The position numbers were made by a program, and so were the translations under genes. Of a stretch of 64,000 nucleotides of DNA, positions 10,228 to 19,327 are shown piece by piece; position 1 is the stretch's first letter; the number at the start of each line of letters is the position of its first letter. Under the pieces are notes generated by a model. It made no database searches. It was not told the DNA's origin and saw only the letters and a program-made list of their open reading frames with translations. This DNA is from Pseudomonas soli (GTDB taxonomy: Bacteria; Pseudomonadota; Gammaproteobacteria; Pseudomonadales; Pseudomonadaceae), in contig NZ_FOEQ01000016.1 of the NCBI RefSeq assembly GCF_900110655.1, positions 1-64,000 on the forward strand, read 5' to 3'.

Positions 10228-10268
10228 GCCATGCTCCTGCGCTCAGTGGGTCAACTACGCGCAGTCCT

Positions 10269-10292
10269 GCCTCACCTTTTCCGGGGTGAGGC
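10269..10292 (+). terminator. hairpin after flgL, weak terminator candidate
   Basis: GCCTCACC (10269-10276) pairs perfectly with GGTGAGGC (10285-10292) around an 8-base loop, but no T run follows. It could slow or partly stop transcription from the flgF operon into the glycosyltransferase gene. No promoter was recognised in 10228-10378, so the next gene may depend on read-through. Confidence 0.35.
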
Positions 10293-10378
10293 CACTGTGC
10301 GACGGTGCCAGAGGCCTTCGGGTGCCGAGCGGGGCAGGGTGTCGCCCTGTAGCGAATTTCTGTTTTGAGTGAGTACCT

Positions 10379-13300
10379 GTGAGCGCACAACCCCTTGTCA
10401 CCATCGCCATCCCTGCGTTCAACCCTGAGTTCTTCCGCGCCACACTGGCCAGCGCAATCGCCCAGGATTACCCGAATCTGGAGATTGTCGTGTGTGACGA
10501 CAGCCCCGGGGGCGAGATCGAGGCGGTCTGTGATGAGCTGCGTGTCACTTCGCCAGCTCCCTTGCGCTATGTGCGCAACCCGGTGCGCCTTGGTTTCGCC
10601 CGCAACCTGCTGGCTTGTCTGACGCACGCCTCGGGCGAGCTGATCAAGTTCCTCTGTGACGACGACACGCTGTTTGCCGGCTGTATCAGCCAGCAGGCCA
10701 GTGTGCTCGGCGAGTCGCAGCAGATCAGCATGGTCATTTGCCAGCGCCTGTTGTGCGCCGCCGATGACGTGCTGTTGCCTTCACGCGCGCTGAACTTCGT
10801 TATTTCCATGCACAGTGCGGTGCTGCATGGTACCGACCTGCTGGAAAGCGTCGCCGATGATGCACCCAACCTGTTCGGTGGCTTGAGCCACGCTTTGCTG
10901 CGTCGTGATCAGGTCGCGACGTACCTGCCTACCCTGGTGCAGGATGGGCAGGGTTTTTCCGCTCGCCTGGACCTGGCGCTCTACGCTTGCGTTCTGCGGC
11001 GCGGACAGCTGGCCAGCCTGGAGCAGGTGCTGAGCATGGAGCGGGTGCATCCGGGGCGACTTAGCCATCAAGGCACCATGGTCGAGGCTTACAAGAGCGA
11101 AACCCAATGGCTGCTGCAGATGCTTGCCGAACGCAATGCCGAGCCAGCGCCTGCCCACGGTTGGGTGCGCTACATGCCGTTGGCGGACTATCTGGAAAAC
11201 CCCCAGCAGAAGTGGGATGAACTCGATCTGCGGCGCTTGTTCGGGGCGCAGATGGCCAACTTCAACCAGCAGATCGGTACCCACAGCTTGAGTTTTGCCG
11301 AGCTGTACGCTGAATGGCTCGAGCATTGCCGGCTGTCCGCCGGGCAGGAGCGGCTCTTGCCCAAGCGTGTGGAGCAATGGCCTAGACAACCCGGTATCGC
11401 GGTGGTGGTGTTCTGTGAGGCGGGCGACGAAAAGGTGCTGCGTGCAACGCTGGACAGTCTCTGGCAGCAATCCTACCCAGCCCGGCAAGTCCTGGTGGTG
11501 ACACCTGAGGGTTTCGAGCGGCCGGTGCAGGACCGTGCTCGGTACCTGGTGCGTGGCAACGCGGATTTCGTCACGCTCAATCAATGGCTGGCTGACGGTC
11601 CGTCGCTCGACTGGCTGTTCCTGCTGCGTGCTGGCGACTGCCTGCATACCCATGCGCTGGTGATCATGGCCGAGCGCATGGCGCTGCGTGCTGACAGCCT
11701 GTGCCTGTACATCGATGAGGGCGCCAACGACAGCCTCGCCGCGTCGGCACCGATCTTCAAGCCGGATTTCAACCTTGACCTGATGCGCAGCCTGCCCTAC
11801 GTCGGGCGCCTGTTGGCATTCAACAATGCGGCGGTGCGTGAGCTTGGGGGCTTTGACGCCAGCTTCGAAGGCCTGGCGCCTCACGACCTGCTGTGGCGAA
11901 TGATCGAGGCCCATGGCCTGCAGGTGGTAGAGCATATCCCTGAAGTGCTGGTGCAGTGCCGACACGGCTATGCTGAATGGCTGGGCGACACTGCTGGCCA
12001 CGTCCAGGCGCCGCGTGTGTTGGAGGCGCACCTGCGGCGTCTGGGAGTGGACGCTCAGGTACAGGGTATTGCTGGCAGTCTGATGACCCGAGTCACCTAC
12101 CTGCATCCCCAGGTCGCGAGCGTTTCGATCATCATTCCTGCCGTTGGCGACCTGGCGGTGCTGGTGCGGTGCGTCGAGTCTGTGCTGGCGAGTACCACAC
12201 ATCCCGATTTCGAGGTGGTGCTGGTTGCCGGTGCCGGGACGCCGGGCGATGTTCGTACCTGGCTCGACGGTTTGCGGAATCTGGGAAGCGAGCAATTGCG
12301 GGTGCTCGAGAGTGCCGCCCATGGCCGAGCGCAGAGCTTCAACGAAGGCAGTGTGCACGCCCGGGGCGACTATCTGCTGCTGTTGGACGCTGGCTGCGTG
12401 CTGTTCGAGCCGCAGTGGTTGTCCGAGCTCCTGCAGCTTGGCCAGCGTCCCGAAGTCGGGCTGGTCGGGCCCAAGTTGTTCGACAACAGCGGGGCCGTGG
12501 TCTCGGCCGGCCTGGTCCTGGGAATGCAGGCCACGGCGGCCAGTCCGTTCCTGGGCTGCCCGGTGAACGAAGGCGGCTACATGAACCGGCTTAGCCTGGT
12601 ACAGAACTGGAGCGCGCTGAGCCTGGACTGTCTGTTGGTGCGGCGCGAGTTGTTCGCCGAGCTGGGGGGACTGGACACGGCCGCGCTGCAGGCATCGCTG
12701 CACGACGCCGACCTGTGCCTGCGGGCGCGGGTCGCGGGTTATCTGTCGGTGTGGACGCCGTTCGCGCGGGTGGCCAAGCTGGGCACCCAGGCGGCCGAGG
12801 AAAGCTCGCCGCGAAGCTGGCAGGACGACCGTGATGCCTTGTATGCGCGCTGGCTGGCCTGGGTGGCGAATGACCCGGCCTACAACCGCAACCTCAGCCT
12901 CAAGCTGCCGAACTTCAACTTCGACCCCGGATTGCGAGGCGGATGGGATCCGTTCATCGCGCGGGCCATGCCGTCTGTCCTGGCGCTGCCCAGCAGCACC
13001 TCGGCGGTCGGACACTATCGAGTGGTCCAGCCGTTCGATGAGCTGGAGCGGTCGGGCTGGATACAGGGGCGTATCGACTACAGCGCGCCGGGGCTGATCG
13101 ACCTCGAGCGGGAAAAACCCGATGTGGTGATCCTGCAGTGCCGCTACCTGCCCGCGAATGTCCGGGATATCGAGCAGTACAAGCGCTTTTCCAGTGCGCG
13201 GCGCATCTACGAGCTGGACGACTACATCATCGAGCCGCCAAAGAAGAACGACCATGCGCGCAACATGCCGAGCAACATGCGCGAGCTGGTCAGCAAGGCG

Positions 13301-13954
13301 ATTTCCCTGTGCGACCGGGTTGTGGTCTCCACCGAGCCATTGGCCGACGCGTTGTCCAGCATGCACCACGATATCCGTGTAGTCCCCAACATGCTCGCCG
13401 CATCGCTGTGGAGCGGGCTGACCAGCCAGCGCCAGACCAGCGTGCGTCCGCGTGTGGGGTGGGCAGGGGGTACCAGTCACCGCGGTGATCTGGAATTGAT
13501 GCTGGATGTAATCAAGACCTTGGCCGGCGAAGTCGACTGGGTGTTCTTCGGCATGTGTCCAGAGACACTGCTGCCCTACGTCAAGGAGTTTCACCCGGGG
13601 ATCTCTTTCGCGGACTATCCGCGCAAGCTGGCCAGTCTCAACCTGGACCTGGCGGTGGCGCCGTTGGAGCAGAACCTGTTCAACGACTGCAAGAGCAACC
13701 TGCGCCTGTTGGAATATGGCGCGTGCGGCTTCCCGGTCATCTGCACCGATACCAAGGCATACGCAGGTTACCTTCCCTGCACCAGGGTCCGCGAGAACAC
13801 TACCGAGCAGTGGCTGGATGCAATCCGTATGCACCTTGCCGATCCGATGGCCAGCTACCGCCAGGGAGATGCGTTGCGCGAGGCGGTCCTGCGTGACTAC
13901 GTACTGAACGAACACCATCTGCAGCACTGGGCCAACGCCTGGCTGGCTGACTGA
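10379..13954 (+). CDS. very large modular glycosyltransferase (three GT2-like domains plus a GT4-like domain), probable flagellin glycosyltransferase
   Basis: This 1191-residue protein has four recognisable parts. Domain A (about 1-240) is a GT2 fold beginning PLVTIAIPAFNPEFFRATLA with an intact acidic motif CDDD at 94-96. Domain B (about 340-540) is GT2-like but its acidic motif is replaced by LRAGD. Domain C (about 580-815) begins SVSIIIPAVGDLAVLVRCVE and has only DAG at 670-672. Domain D (about 870-1190) is GT4-like, with FNDCKSNLRLLEYGACGFPV, the donor-binding Lys/Glu pattern. Proteins of this kind beside flgL glycosylate flagellin in other pseudomonads (Fgt/FgtA type), which is the basis for the role. 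Substrate is unknown. The start is GTG at 10379. It shares domains B-C with the next gene and with 21935-25444, so the three are paralogues. Confidence 0.85.
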   Translation: MSAQPLVTIAIPAFNPEFFRATLASAIAQDYPNLEIVVCDDSPGGEIEAVCDELRVTSPAPLRYVRNPVRLGFARNLLACLTHASGELIKFLCDDDTLFAGCISQQASVLGESQQISMVICQRLLCAADDVLLPSRALNFVISMHSAVLHGTDLLESVADDAPNLFGGLSHALLRRDQVATYLPTLVQDGQGFSARLDLALYACVLRRGQLASLEQVLSMERVHPGRLSHQGTMVEAYKSETQWLLQMLAERNAEPAPAHGWVRYMPLADYLENPQQKWDELDLRRLFGAQMANFNQQIGTHSLSFAELYAEWLEHCRLSAGQERLLPKRVEQWPRQPGIAVVVFCEAGDEKVLRATLDSLWQQSYPARQVLVVTPEGFERPVQDRARYLVRGNADFVTLNQWLADGPSLDWLFLLRAGDCLHTHALVIMAERMALRADSLCLYIDEGANDSLAASAPIFKPDFNLDLMRSLPYVGRLLAFNNAAVRELGGFDASFEGLAPHDLLWRMIEAHGLQVVEHIPEVLVQCRHGYAEWLGDTAGHVQAPRVLEAHLRRLGVDAQVQGIAGSLMTRVTYLHPQVASVSIIIPAVGDLAVLVRCVESVLASTTHPDFEVVLVAGAGTPGDVRTWLDGLRNLGSEQLRVLESAAHGRAQSFNEGSVHARGDYLLLLDAGCVLFEPQWLSELLQLGQRPEVGLVGPKLFDNSGAVVSAGLVLGMQATAASPFLGCPVNEGGYMNRLSLVQNWSALSLDCLLVRRELFAELGGLDTAALQASLHDADLCLRARVAGYLSVWTPFARVAKLGTQAAEESSPRSWQDDRDALYARWLAWVANDPAYNRNLSLKLPNFNFDPGLRGGWDPFIARAMPSVLALPSSTSAVGHYRVVQPFDELERSGWIQGRIDYSAPGLIDLEREKPDVVILQCRYLPANVRDIEQYKRFSSARRIYELDDYIIEPPKKNDHARNMPSNMRELVSKAISLCDRVVVSTEPLADALSSMHHDIRVVPNMLAASLWSGLTSQRQTSVRPRVGWAGGTSHRGDLELMLDVIKTLAGEVDWVFFGMCPETLLPYVKEFHPGISFADYPRKLASLNLDLAVAPLEQNLFNDCKSNLRLLEYGACGFPVICTDTKAYAGYLPCTRVRENTTEQWLDAIRMHLADPMASYRQGDALREAVLRDYVLNEHHLQHWANAWLAD

Positions 13955-14004
13955 ATCCTGGCGCCTGGCCAAGCCAGGTGCCGAACCCCTTGAACAGGTG
14001 CCCT

Positions 14005-16743
14005 ATGAACGAAACTACACTCGGATCGCGTGATGAAGTGACCGTCGTCCTGCTCGGGCATGAGCAGGCGGATCACCAAGCTCGTGCGGCGCACTACTAT
14101 CACCGGGCGGGCGTGCCTTGCCAGGGCCTGACGCCGGCAGCGCTGGTCGATGCCGCCACCCTGGGAGAATTGCTGGCGCAGGTGGCGACGCCGTTCGTTT
14201 GCCTGGCGCTGGATGCCGATTTCGTCCTGGGTGCCGCGTTGGACAATGCGGTGCGCTACCTGCGCGCCCAGCCGGGGGTAATGGCCGTGCAAGGCCACGC
14301 CCTGGCCTATGCGCCCGGTAATAGCCAGCTGACCTACCACAAGGTGGGGGAAGCTTTCGCTGCACATCCCGGGGAGAGTGTGCTGGATCGCTTGCGACAT
14401 TACGCGGACGCCGAACAGCAAGCCTGGCGTGCGGTAATTCGTACGCAGGCGCTACGGGCCGCACTGGTGTCGCTGCCGGAAGGGCTCGATGCTGCAGGCT
14501 GGCGGGTGGCATTGTCCTGCGCAATCCTGCTGCGCGGGGCAGTCGCCCATCTGGAGCAGACCGATGTGATCTGCGAATCGCAGCCTGAGAAACTGTCCTC
14601 TGCCGTGCACGAGGAGCGTATGGTCCAGACTGTGCGGGCTTTGCGTCAGTGGGGCGGTGGGCATGACGCGGGCGTCCTGTCCGCTGATGACGGCTTCGAG
14701 GCGCTCAATCGCTTCGTACGCAACACCTGGTGCCAGGGTGAGCAGCCGCTGCTCTTCACCTCACGCTGGACCAGCGTGATCGATGACCCGGTGCGTTCGT
14801 TCGAGCCCGAGCAGCATGTGGAACTGCCTTATTACAATCGCCCGTTGTTCGATCAGTTGACCGAGGTGGAGTTCCTCTGTCATGCCTGGCCGACCGGCAA
14901 GCGTCATCGGCATGCCCTCGAGGGGGCCTGGGTCCGTCAGCGCGACCTGCTGGTGATGCACCCCAATGACACCCGTGAGAGTCTTGAGGAGCGTTACTGG
15001 AAGGCGCTGGGTCTGGGCCTGTTCAATGTCCAGGTGTGCCGCTCCCTCAATCAGGTGCTGACCGGTGAGGACAACACGCACCATGCCCGCGAGATGGGCG
15101 ACTGGATGGCACGGCTGCTCGGGGTACCGCACAGCGAGACACGCCATTCCCTGCTCGACACGCCATCGGGGCAGGTGCTCGCGGCGATCGATGCGGCCAC
15201 CCCGGATGAGGCTGCGCACAAGCGAGTGCAGTCCCATCTGGCCGAGTACCCGGCGCCGCAGATTGCCTTCGTCGTGCTTGACCTGAACAACGATGACCTG
15301 GCCTTGCAGGCAACCTTCGACAGCCTGTTGGCCAGCGGCGTGCGCAATTTCAAGCTGGTGGTGCTCAAGGCCGGCAAACCGCCGGCGATTACCACCGCGC
15401 GGGACACCTTGCACTTCATCCAGGTCGCAGAGGGCAACTGGGTCTCGCATCTGAACCAGTTGGTGCGCCAGTTGCCCAGCGAGTGGCTGCTGTTGCTTGA
15501 GGCCGGTGATGTGCTTCTTGCTGGTGGACTGATGCGTCTGGCGGTAGAGCTTGCCCAATCCCCGGCTTGCCAGGCCATTGCCGCCGACGAAGTCCAGCGT
15601 GACAGTGATGGGCGCCTGTTCGCTGTGCGCCGGCCTGGCAGCGATCTGGATCTGTTGCGCAGTCAACCAGGGCTCATGGCGCGGCACTGGCTGCTGCGTC
15701 GCCAGGTAGTGCTCGACCTGGACGGTTACAACGGTACCGACCCTCAGACCCTGGAGTATGATTTGCTGTTGCGCCTGGTCGAGCATCACGGTGTAGGCAG
15801 CCTGGCGCACATGGATGAGTACCTGGTGGTCAGCCAGCAACCTTCCTCGGCATCCACAGAGGAGGCGCGCAAGATCCTCAATCGCCACCTCACTCAACTG
15901 GGCTATCGCCCTCAGATCAGTGAGCAAGGGGCTGGAGGGCTGGCAATCGAGTTCCGCCATAGCGCCACACCGCTGGTCAGCATCTTGCTGGCGGGCGAGG
16001 TCGGGCCTGCGTGGTTGGCCGGCATTTTCCAGCGAACCCGCTACCCGCGCTACGAAGTGGTACTGGCGCTTCCCGGGCAACCTTCTGCGACCAAGGTCGA
16101 AGCGTTCCAGGCATTGGGTGGCCGATTGCGGGTCGTTACCGGCGAAGTCGGTGCAACGCATCAGCAACTGCTCGGATTGGCGGCCGGCGAGGCTCGTGGC
16201 GATTACCTGGTGTTGCTGTCGCCGCATTGCCAGGTCATTACCCCGGCCTGGATCGAATCGCTGTTGAACGAGGCGCAGAGGCCTGAAGTAGGGGTTGTCG
16301 GCGCCAGCCTTTGGTCGACTGACGGTACGTTGCTGCACGCAGGCTATCAGCTGTTGGCCGGCCCCAGAGTGCATGCACCCTGGCGGCAACTGTCGCTCGA
16401 AGGTGTCGCCAAGGCCCGCTGGCCGCTGTCGGTGCGCAGTTGTTCGGCAGTATCGGATGGTTGCCTGATGGTGGGGCGTGAAGCCTTCGTGCACTGCGGT
16501 GGCCTGCCGCTCGCAGGGGACGTCGGTGTCGGCTTGAGCCTGGCGGTCGCCCAGGCTGGGTTGATGGTGGTCTGGACGCCTCGCGCGCAGTTACTTGCCA
16601 CGGACCTGCCGGTCCTGGGTGATGAGGCGTCTTCGCAATTGTCGGCGCATTGGCCTGAGGCTTTCCAGGGGGATGGTCAACTGGATTCCCTTGGCGCGGG
16701 TGAAGCGTCACCTTCCAGTAACTGGATCGCTCAGTTGGGATAA
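14005..16743 (+). CDS. large modular GT2-type glycosyltransferase, second island enzyme
   Basis: The start is the ATG at 14005, which has AGGT at a good distance (13995-13998); an upstream in-frame GTG has none. The 912-residue product has an N-terminal GT2-like domain (about 10-190) with LDADF at 70-72, a middle region without a clear match (about 230-410), a GT2-like domain B (about 420-620; acidic motif replaced by LEAGD) and a final GT2-like domain C (about 645-890). In domain C the DXD position reads SPH (739-741), so it has no acidic residue left. It lacks the GT4-like C-terminal domain of the preceding paralogue. It lies 50 bases downstream of that gene, probably co-transcribed, and is followed by a strong hairpin. 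A role in flagellin glycosylation is inferred from position. Confidence 0.8.
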   Translation: MNETTLGSRDEVTVVLLGHEQADHQARAAHYYHRAGVPCQGLTPAALVDAATLGELLAQVATPFVCLALDADFVLGAALDNAVRYLRAQPGVMAVQGHALAYAPGNSQLTYHKVGEAFAAHPGESVLDRLRHYADAEQQAWRAVIRTQALRAALVSLPEGLDAAGWRVALSCAILLRGAVAHLEQTDVICESQPEKLSSAVHEERMVQTVRALRQWGGGHDAGVLSADDGFEALNRFVRNTWCQGEQPLLFTSRWTSVIDDPVRSFEPEQHVELPYYNRPLFDQLTEVEFLCHAWPTGKRHRHALEGAWVRQRDLLVMHPNDTRESLEERYWKALGLGLFNVQVCRSLNQVLTGEDNTHHAREMGDWMARLLGVPHSETRHSLLDTPSGQVLAAIDAATPDEAAHKRVQSHLAEYPAPQIAFVVLDLNNDDLALQATFDSLLASGVRNFKLVVLKAGKPPAITTARDTLHFIQVAEGNWVSHLNQLVRQLPSEWLLLLEAGDVLLAGGLMRLAVELAQSPACQAIAADEVQRDSDGRLFAVRRPGSDLDLLRSQPGLMARHWLLRRQVVLDLDGYNGTDPQTLEYDLLLRLVEHHGVGSLAHMDEYLVVSQQPSSASTEEARKILNRHLTQLGYRPQISEQGAGGLAIEFRHSATPLVSILLAGEVGPAWLAGIFQRTRYPRYEVVLALPGQPSATKVEAFQALGGRLRVVTGEVGATHQQLLGLAAGEARGDYLVLLSPHCQVITPAWIESLLNEAQRPEVGVVGASLWSTDGTLLHAGYQLLAGPRVHAPWRQLSLEGVAKARWPLSVRSCSAVSDGCLMVGREAFVHCGGLPLAGDVGVGLSLAVAQAGLMVVWTPRAQLLATDLPVLGDEASSQLSAHWPEAFQGDGQLDSLGAGEASPSSNWIAQLG

Positions 16744-16818
16744 CTCAACGCTATTGTGTCTAGCCCTGTATGTGCCGGACGCATGGCTGGACTGCTTCTG
16801 ACAAGCGACTCTTCATGC

Positions 16819-16858
16819 ATGGCCGCCTACGGGGTATCCAGTTCTCCGAGGCGGCCAT
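16819..16858 (+). terminator. terminator hairpin after second glycosyltransferase
   Basis: ATGGCCGCCT (16819-16828) pairs perfectly with AGGCGGCCAT (16849-16858). The loop holds a further short CGGGG/CTCCG stem and TTTGT follows. It would end the flgL-distal glycosyltransferase transcript. Confidence 0.65.
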
Positions 16859-17070
16859 TTGTCGTTGTGTGGGGGTGCGTCTTGAGTCCGTGCCCATTGT
16901 GCAAATTCTAGATAACGGGAATTGGGGGATTTGCTATCCGTCCAAAACCTCTTTGATAGTTCTCGGGTACGGCCGGGAGGGCTGCGGCCCCTGTCGAAAT
17001 CCACTCTACGACTGTCTCCCTGAGCGCCATCAAGGGAACAAGGGGCTACGTGTTGTTAGCCGGGCGCGAG
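16859..17070 (+). other. non-coding stretch between two hairpins
   Basis: No convincing gene is present: the open frame crossing it lacks a ribosome binding site, family resemblance and coding-like composition. It is more AT-rich than its surroundings around 16895-16970. It lies between the terminator at 16819-16858 and the promoter/terminator pair at 17071-17115, so an unannotated small transcript is possible, but no promoter could be defined. Confidence 0.3.
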
Positions 17071-17087
17071 CTGGCGCGGGATTTGCA
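17071..17087 (+). promoter_or_regulatory. sigma54 promoter of the glycan biosynthesis operon
   Basis: The sequence CTGGCGCGGGATTTGCA has GG (17073-17074) and GC (17085-17086) 10 bases apart, a good -24/-12 match. The expected transcription start is about 17098, which falls in the loop of the terminator at 17087-17115. It would drive the wbqC-like gene and the five genes behind it, and links glycan synthesis to RpoN like the flagellar operons. Confidence 0.65.
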
Positions 17088-17115
17088 AAAGCCGGGTTAC
17101 AAGCCCGGCTTTTTC
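17087..17115 (+). terminator. intrinsic terminator overlapping the sigma54 promoter
   Basis: AAAAGCCGGG (17087-17096) and CCCGGCTTTT (17104-17113) form a 10-bp stem with a 7-base loop and end in a T run, a classic intrinsic terminator on the + strand. It can act only on transcripts entering from upstream: a transcript begun at the sigma54 promoter just before it would lack the left arm. Confidence 0.8.
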
Positions 17116-17179
17116 TTGCCTGGTGGCGATTTATTGACAGGCAGAATGTAGTGCCTGTGCTGTGCCTATGAGGTTCGGG

Positions 17180-17881
17180 ATGCAAAAGAAAGTGGCGGTG
17201 GTGCAATCGAACTACATCCCGTGGAAGGGGTATTTCGACCTGATTCGCAGTGTCGATGCGTTCGTTTTATATGACGATGTGCAGTACACGCGTCGCGACT
17301 GGCGTAATCGCAATAAGATCAAGACCGCCCAAGGTGAGCTCTGGCTTAGTATTCCGGTAAAAAACCGCGGTCGATACGAGCAACTGATCAACGAAGTCGA
17401 GGTCAGCGAGGCGGATTGGGCGGCCAAGCACTGGAAGACAATCGAGATGAACTATCGGCGAGCCGCCTGCTTCGATCAGATGGAGCTCCCCGTTCGCACG
17501 CTTTACGAGCAAGCCTCCGAGGTCGCTCGTCTTTCCTCCATCAACCAGCTTTTCATCACCGGCCTGTGTGCTCTGCTCGGTATCGATACACCGCTGTATC
17601 GCTCCGAGGAACTCGGGCGTAGCAGTGAAGGTAAAAACCAACGGTTGATACATCTTTGTCAGGCCCTTGGGGCGACCGAATACCTATCGGGACCGGCAGC
17701 CAGCAGCTATCTGGACGAGGCTGCGTTCGCCGCTGGCGGCCTTGAAGTCTCGTACATGAGCTATGCCGGCTATCCGGAGTATCCGCAGTTGTTCGGTGGG
17801 TTTGAGCATGCGGTCAGTGTCCTCGACCTGCTGTTCAATACCGGTAGTGAAGCATCGAACTTTCTGGAGCGTCATCCATGA
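17180..17881 (+). CDS. WbqC-like family protein
   Basis: The 233-residue product starts MQKKVAVVQSNYIPWKGYFD, the conserved opening of the WbqC-like family found in O-antigen and other sugar clusters. The further segments DDVQYTRRDWRNRNKIK and WLSIPVKNRGRY are also family-typical. The biochemical activity of the family is not established to my knowledge. The ATG at 17180 is chosen because GAGG (17170-17173) sits 6 bases upstream. It opens an operon behind a sigma54 promoter and overlaps the next gene by 4 bases (ATGA). Likely part of building the flagellar glycan precursor. Confidence 0.82.
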   Translation: MQKKVAVVQSNYIPWKGYFDLIRSVDAFVLYDDVQYTRRDWRNRNKIKTAQGELWLSIPVKNRGRYEQLINEVEVSEADWAAKHWKTIEMNYRRAACFDQMELPVRTLYEQASEVARLSSINQLFITGLCALLGIDTPLYRSEELGRSSEGKNQRLIHLCQALGATEYLSGPAASSYLDEAAFAAGGLEVSYMSYAGYPEYPQLFGGFEHAVSVLDLLFNTGSEASNFLERHP

Positions 17882-18513
17882 GCAAAGATATCTTGCAGGG
17901 TGTGGCGGATTACTATTCGTCGCGTATTCGTACGCACGGCGCAACTCCAGAGGGGGTCGACTGGAATGGCAGCGCTTCCCAGCAACAGCGTTTTGCCCAG
18001 TTGCTTAAACTGGTGCCCGTCGAAGAGCAACGTGCGGGCTTCAGTCTTATCGATGTCGGGTGCGGTTACGGCGCGTTGCTGACCTGGATGCGTGAGCAGG
18101 GGCTGCCTGTGGACTATCACGGTTATGACCTGTCCGAGCAGATGATTGCCGCAGCCAGGCAGCAGCATCCGGCTGATGACGCAGTGCGCTTCGAAGTGGC
18201 CGAAAGTGCGTCGCGACAGGCGGATTATGCGGTGGCCAGTGGCATCTTCAACGTTTGTCAGAACACCGCTCGCGACACGTGGGAGAGGTACATCGCCGAC
18301 GTATTGCGGGCGATGGATGCCTGCAGCCGCAAAGGCTTTGCCTTCAATTGTCTTACCTCGTACTCGGACCCGCCCTTCATGCGTGATTACCTGTATTACG
18401 GGGATCCTTGTTTCTACTTTGATCTGTGCAAAAGAACCTACTCCAGAGAGGTGGCACTCTTGCATGACTACGGCTTGTACGAGTTCACCTTGCTTGTGCG
18501 CAAGTCTTCCTGA
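17878..18513 (+). CDS. class I SAM-dependent methyltransferase
   Basis: The 211-residue product has the SAM-binding motif I, LIDVGCGYGALLTWM (residues 58-72), an acidic residue ending strand 2 (YHGYDLSEQM), and a Rossmann-type layout, so it should transfer a methyl group from S-adenosylmethionine. The acceptor is unknown. Translation is coupled to the wbqC-like gene through an ATGA overlap. Given the cluster, a sugar or the acyl side group of the glycan is the plausible substrate. Confidence 0.82.
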   Translation: MSKDILQGVADYYSSRIRTHGATPEGVDWNGSASQQQRFAQLLKLVPVEEQRAGFSLIDVGCGYGALLTWMREQGLPVDYHGYDLSEQMIAAARQQHPADDAVRFEVAESASRQADYAVASGIFNVCQNTARDTWERYIADVLRAMDACSRKGFAFNCLTSYSDPPFMRDYLYYGDPCFYFDLCKRTYSREVALLHDYGLYEFTLLVRKSS

Positions 18514-18549
18514 CGCGCCGTCCCTATCCCTCTTTGCCTGGAGAACATC

Positions 18550-19317
18550 ATGCTCAAAAGCGGTTCCACTTCTGTCACCCAATCCAGCGATAGCCAGCTC
18601 GACGCGCGCGAGCAGCTTTGGCAGGCGTTCGCGAACGCACCTCTTGATGATGCTGAGAAAGAGCGAAATCTTGGTTTGTTCATTCGTTCTGCGTCCTTGG
18701 CGCGAATGCTGGCAATTTCCGATCTGTACAGGGAAATCGTTCGCCTGCCTGGCTCGGTGCTCGACTTCGGCACCTGGCGTGGGCAGAACGCCGTACTCTG
18801 CGAAAACCTGCGCGCCATCTTCGAGCCCTTCAACAAGCAGCGACGTATTGCCGCGTTCGACACTTTTGCGGGTTACCAATCCCATGCCGGCGATGGCAAG
18901 GTCGCCAATGTCAATTTTCAGGATGGGTGCTATGCCACCGGCAATGGATACGCCGACTATCTGCGGCACTTGCTGAGCCTGCATGAAGGCATTAACGCGC
19001 TGCCGCAGGTACCAGGCGGTCATCAGGTCGTAGAGGGTGATATCAAGGATACCTTGCCGCAGTTCATCGAAGAACAGCGGAACTTGCTGGTGGCGCTGGC
19101 CTTCTTCGATATGAACCTTGAAGGGCCGACGCGCTTTGCCCTCGAGCAGATCCTGCCGCGTTGCCTGCCGGGCTCGCTGCTGGTGTTCTTCCAGTTGCAG
19201 CGCGATTTCCTGCCGGGTGAAGGCTATGCCTATGTAGCCGAAGTACTGGGGAAAGTGCGTCACGAGATCAAGCGATCGGAAACCTATCCGTCGCTGTGCA
19301 TCGTCAAGCTTCTGTAA
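18550..19317 (+). CDS. TylF/MycF-like sugar O-methyltransferase family protein
   Basis: The 255-residue product resembles the macrocin/TylF group of SAM-dependent O-methyltransferases. It has motif I SVLDFGTWRGQNAVL (residues 69-83), the group's DTFAGY element (104-109), and FFDMNLEGPT near residue 190. TylF-type enzymes methylate hydroxyls of deoxysugars. Here the sugar would be that of the flagellar glycan (inference). It lies 36 bases after the preceding methyltransferase and 10 before the oxidoreductase, with a CTGGAG ribosome binding site. Confidence 0.72.
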   Translation: MLKSGSTSVTQSSDSQLDAREQLWQAFANAPLDDAEKERNLGLFIRSASLARMLAISDLYREIVRLPGSVLDFGTWRGQNAVLCENLRAIFEPFNKQRRIAAFDTFAGYQSHAGDGKVANVNFQDGCYATGNGYADYLRHLLSLHEGINALPQVPGGHQVVEGDIKDTLPQFIEEQRNLLVALAFFDMNLEGPTRFALEQILPRCLPGSLLVFFQLQRDFLPGEGYAYVAEVLGKVRHEIKRSETYPSLCIVKLL

Positions 19318-19327
19318 GGGGGTCACC

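Noticed and set aside
10781-13972. Open frame of over 1000 codons antisense to the first giant glycosyltransferase
   Set aside because: Same composition artefact; no ribosome binding site or family resemblance.
16770-17171. 133-codon frame between the second glycosyltransferase and the wbqC-like gene
   Set aside because: It crosses two hairpins and the promoter, and lacks a ribosome binding site and any family resemblance.
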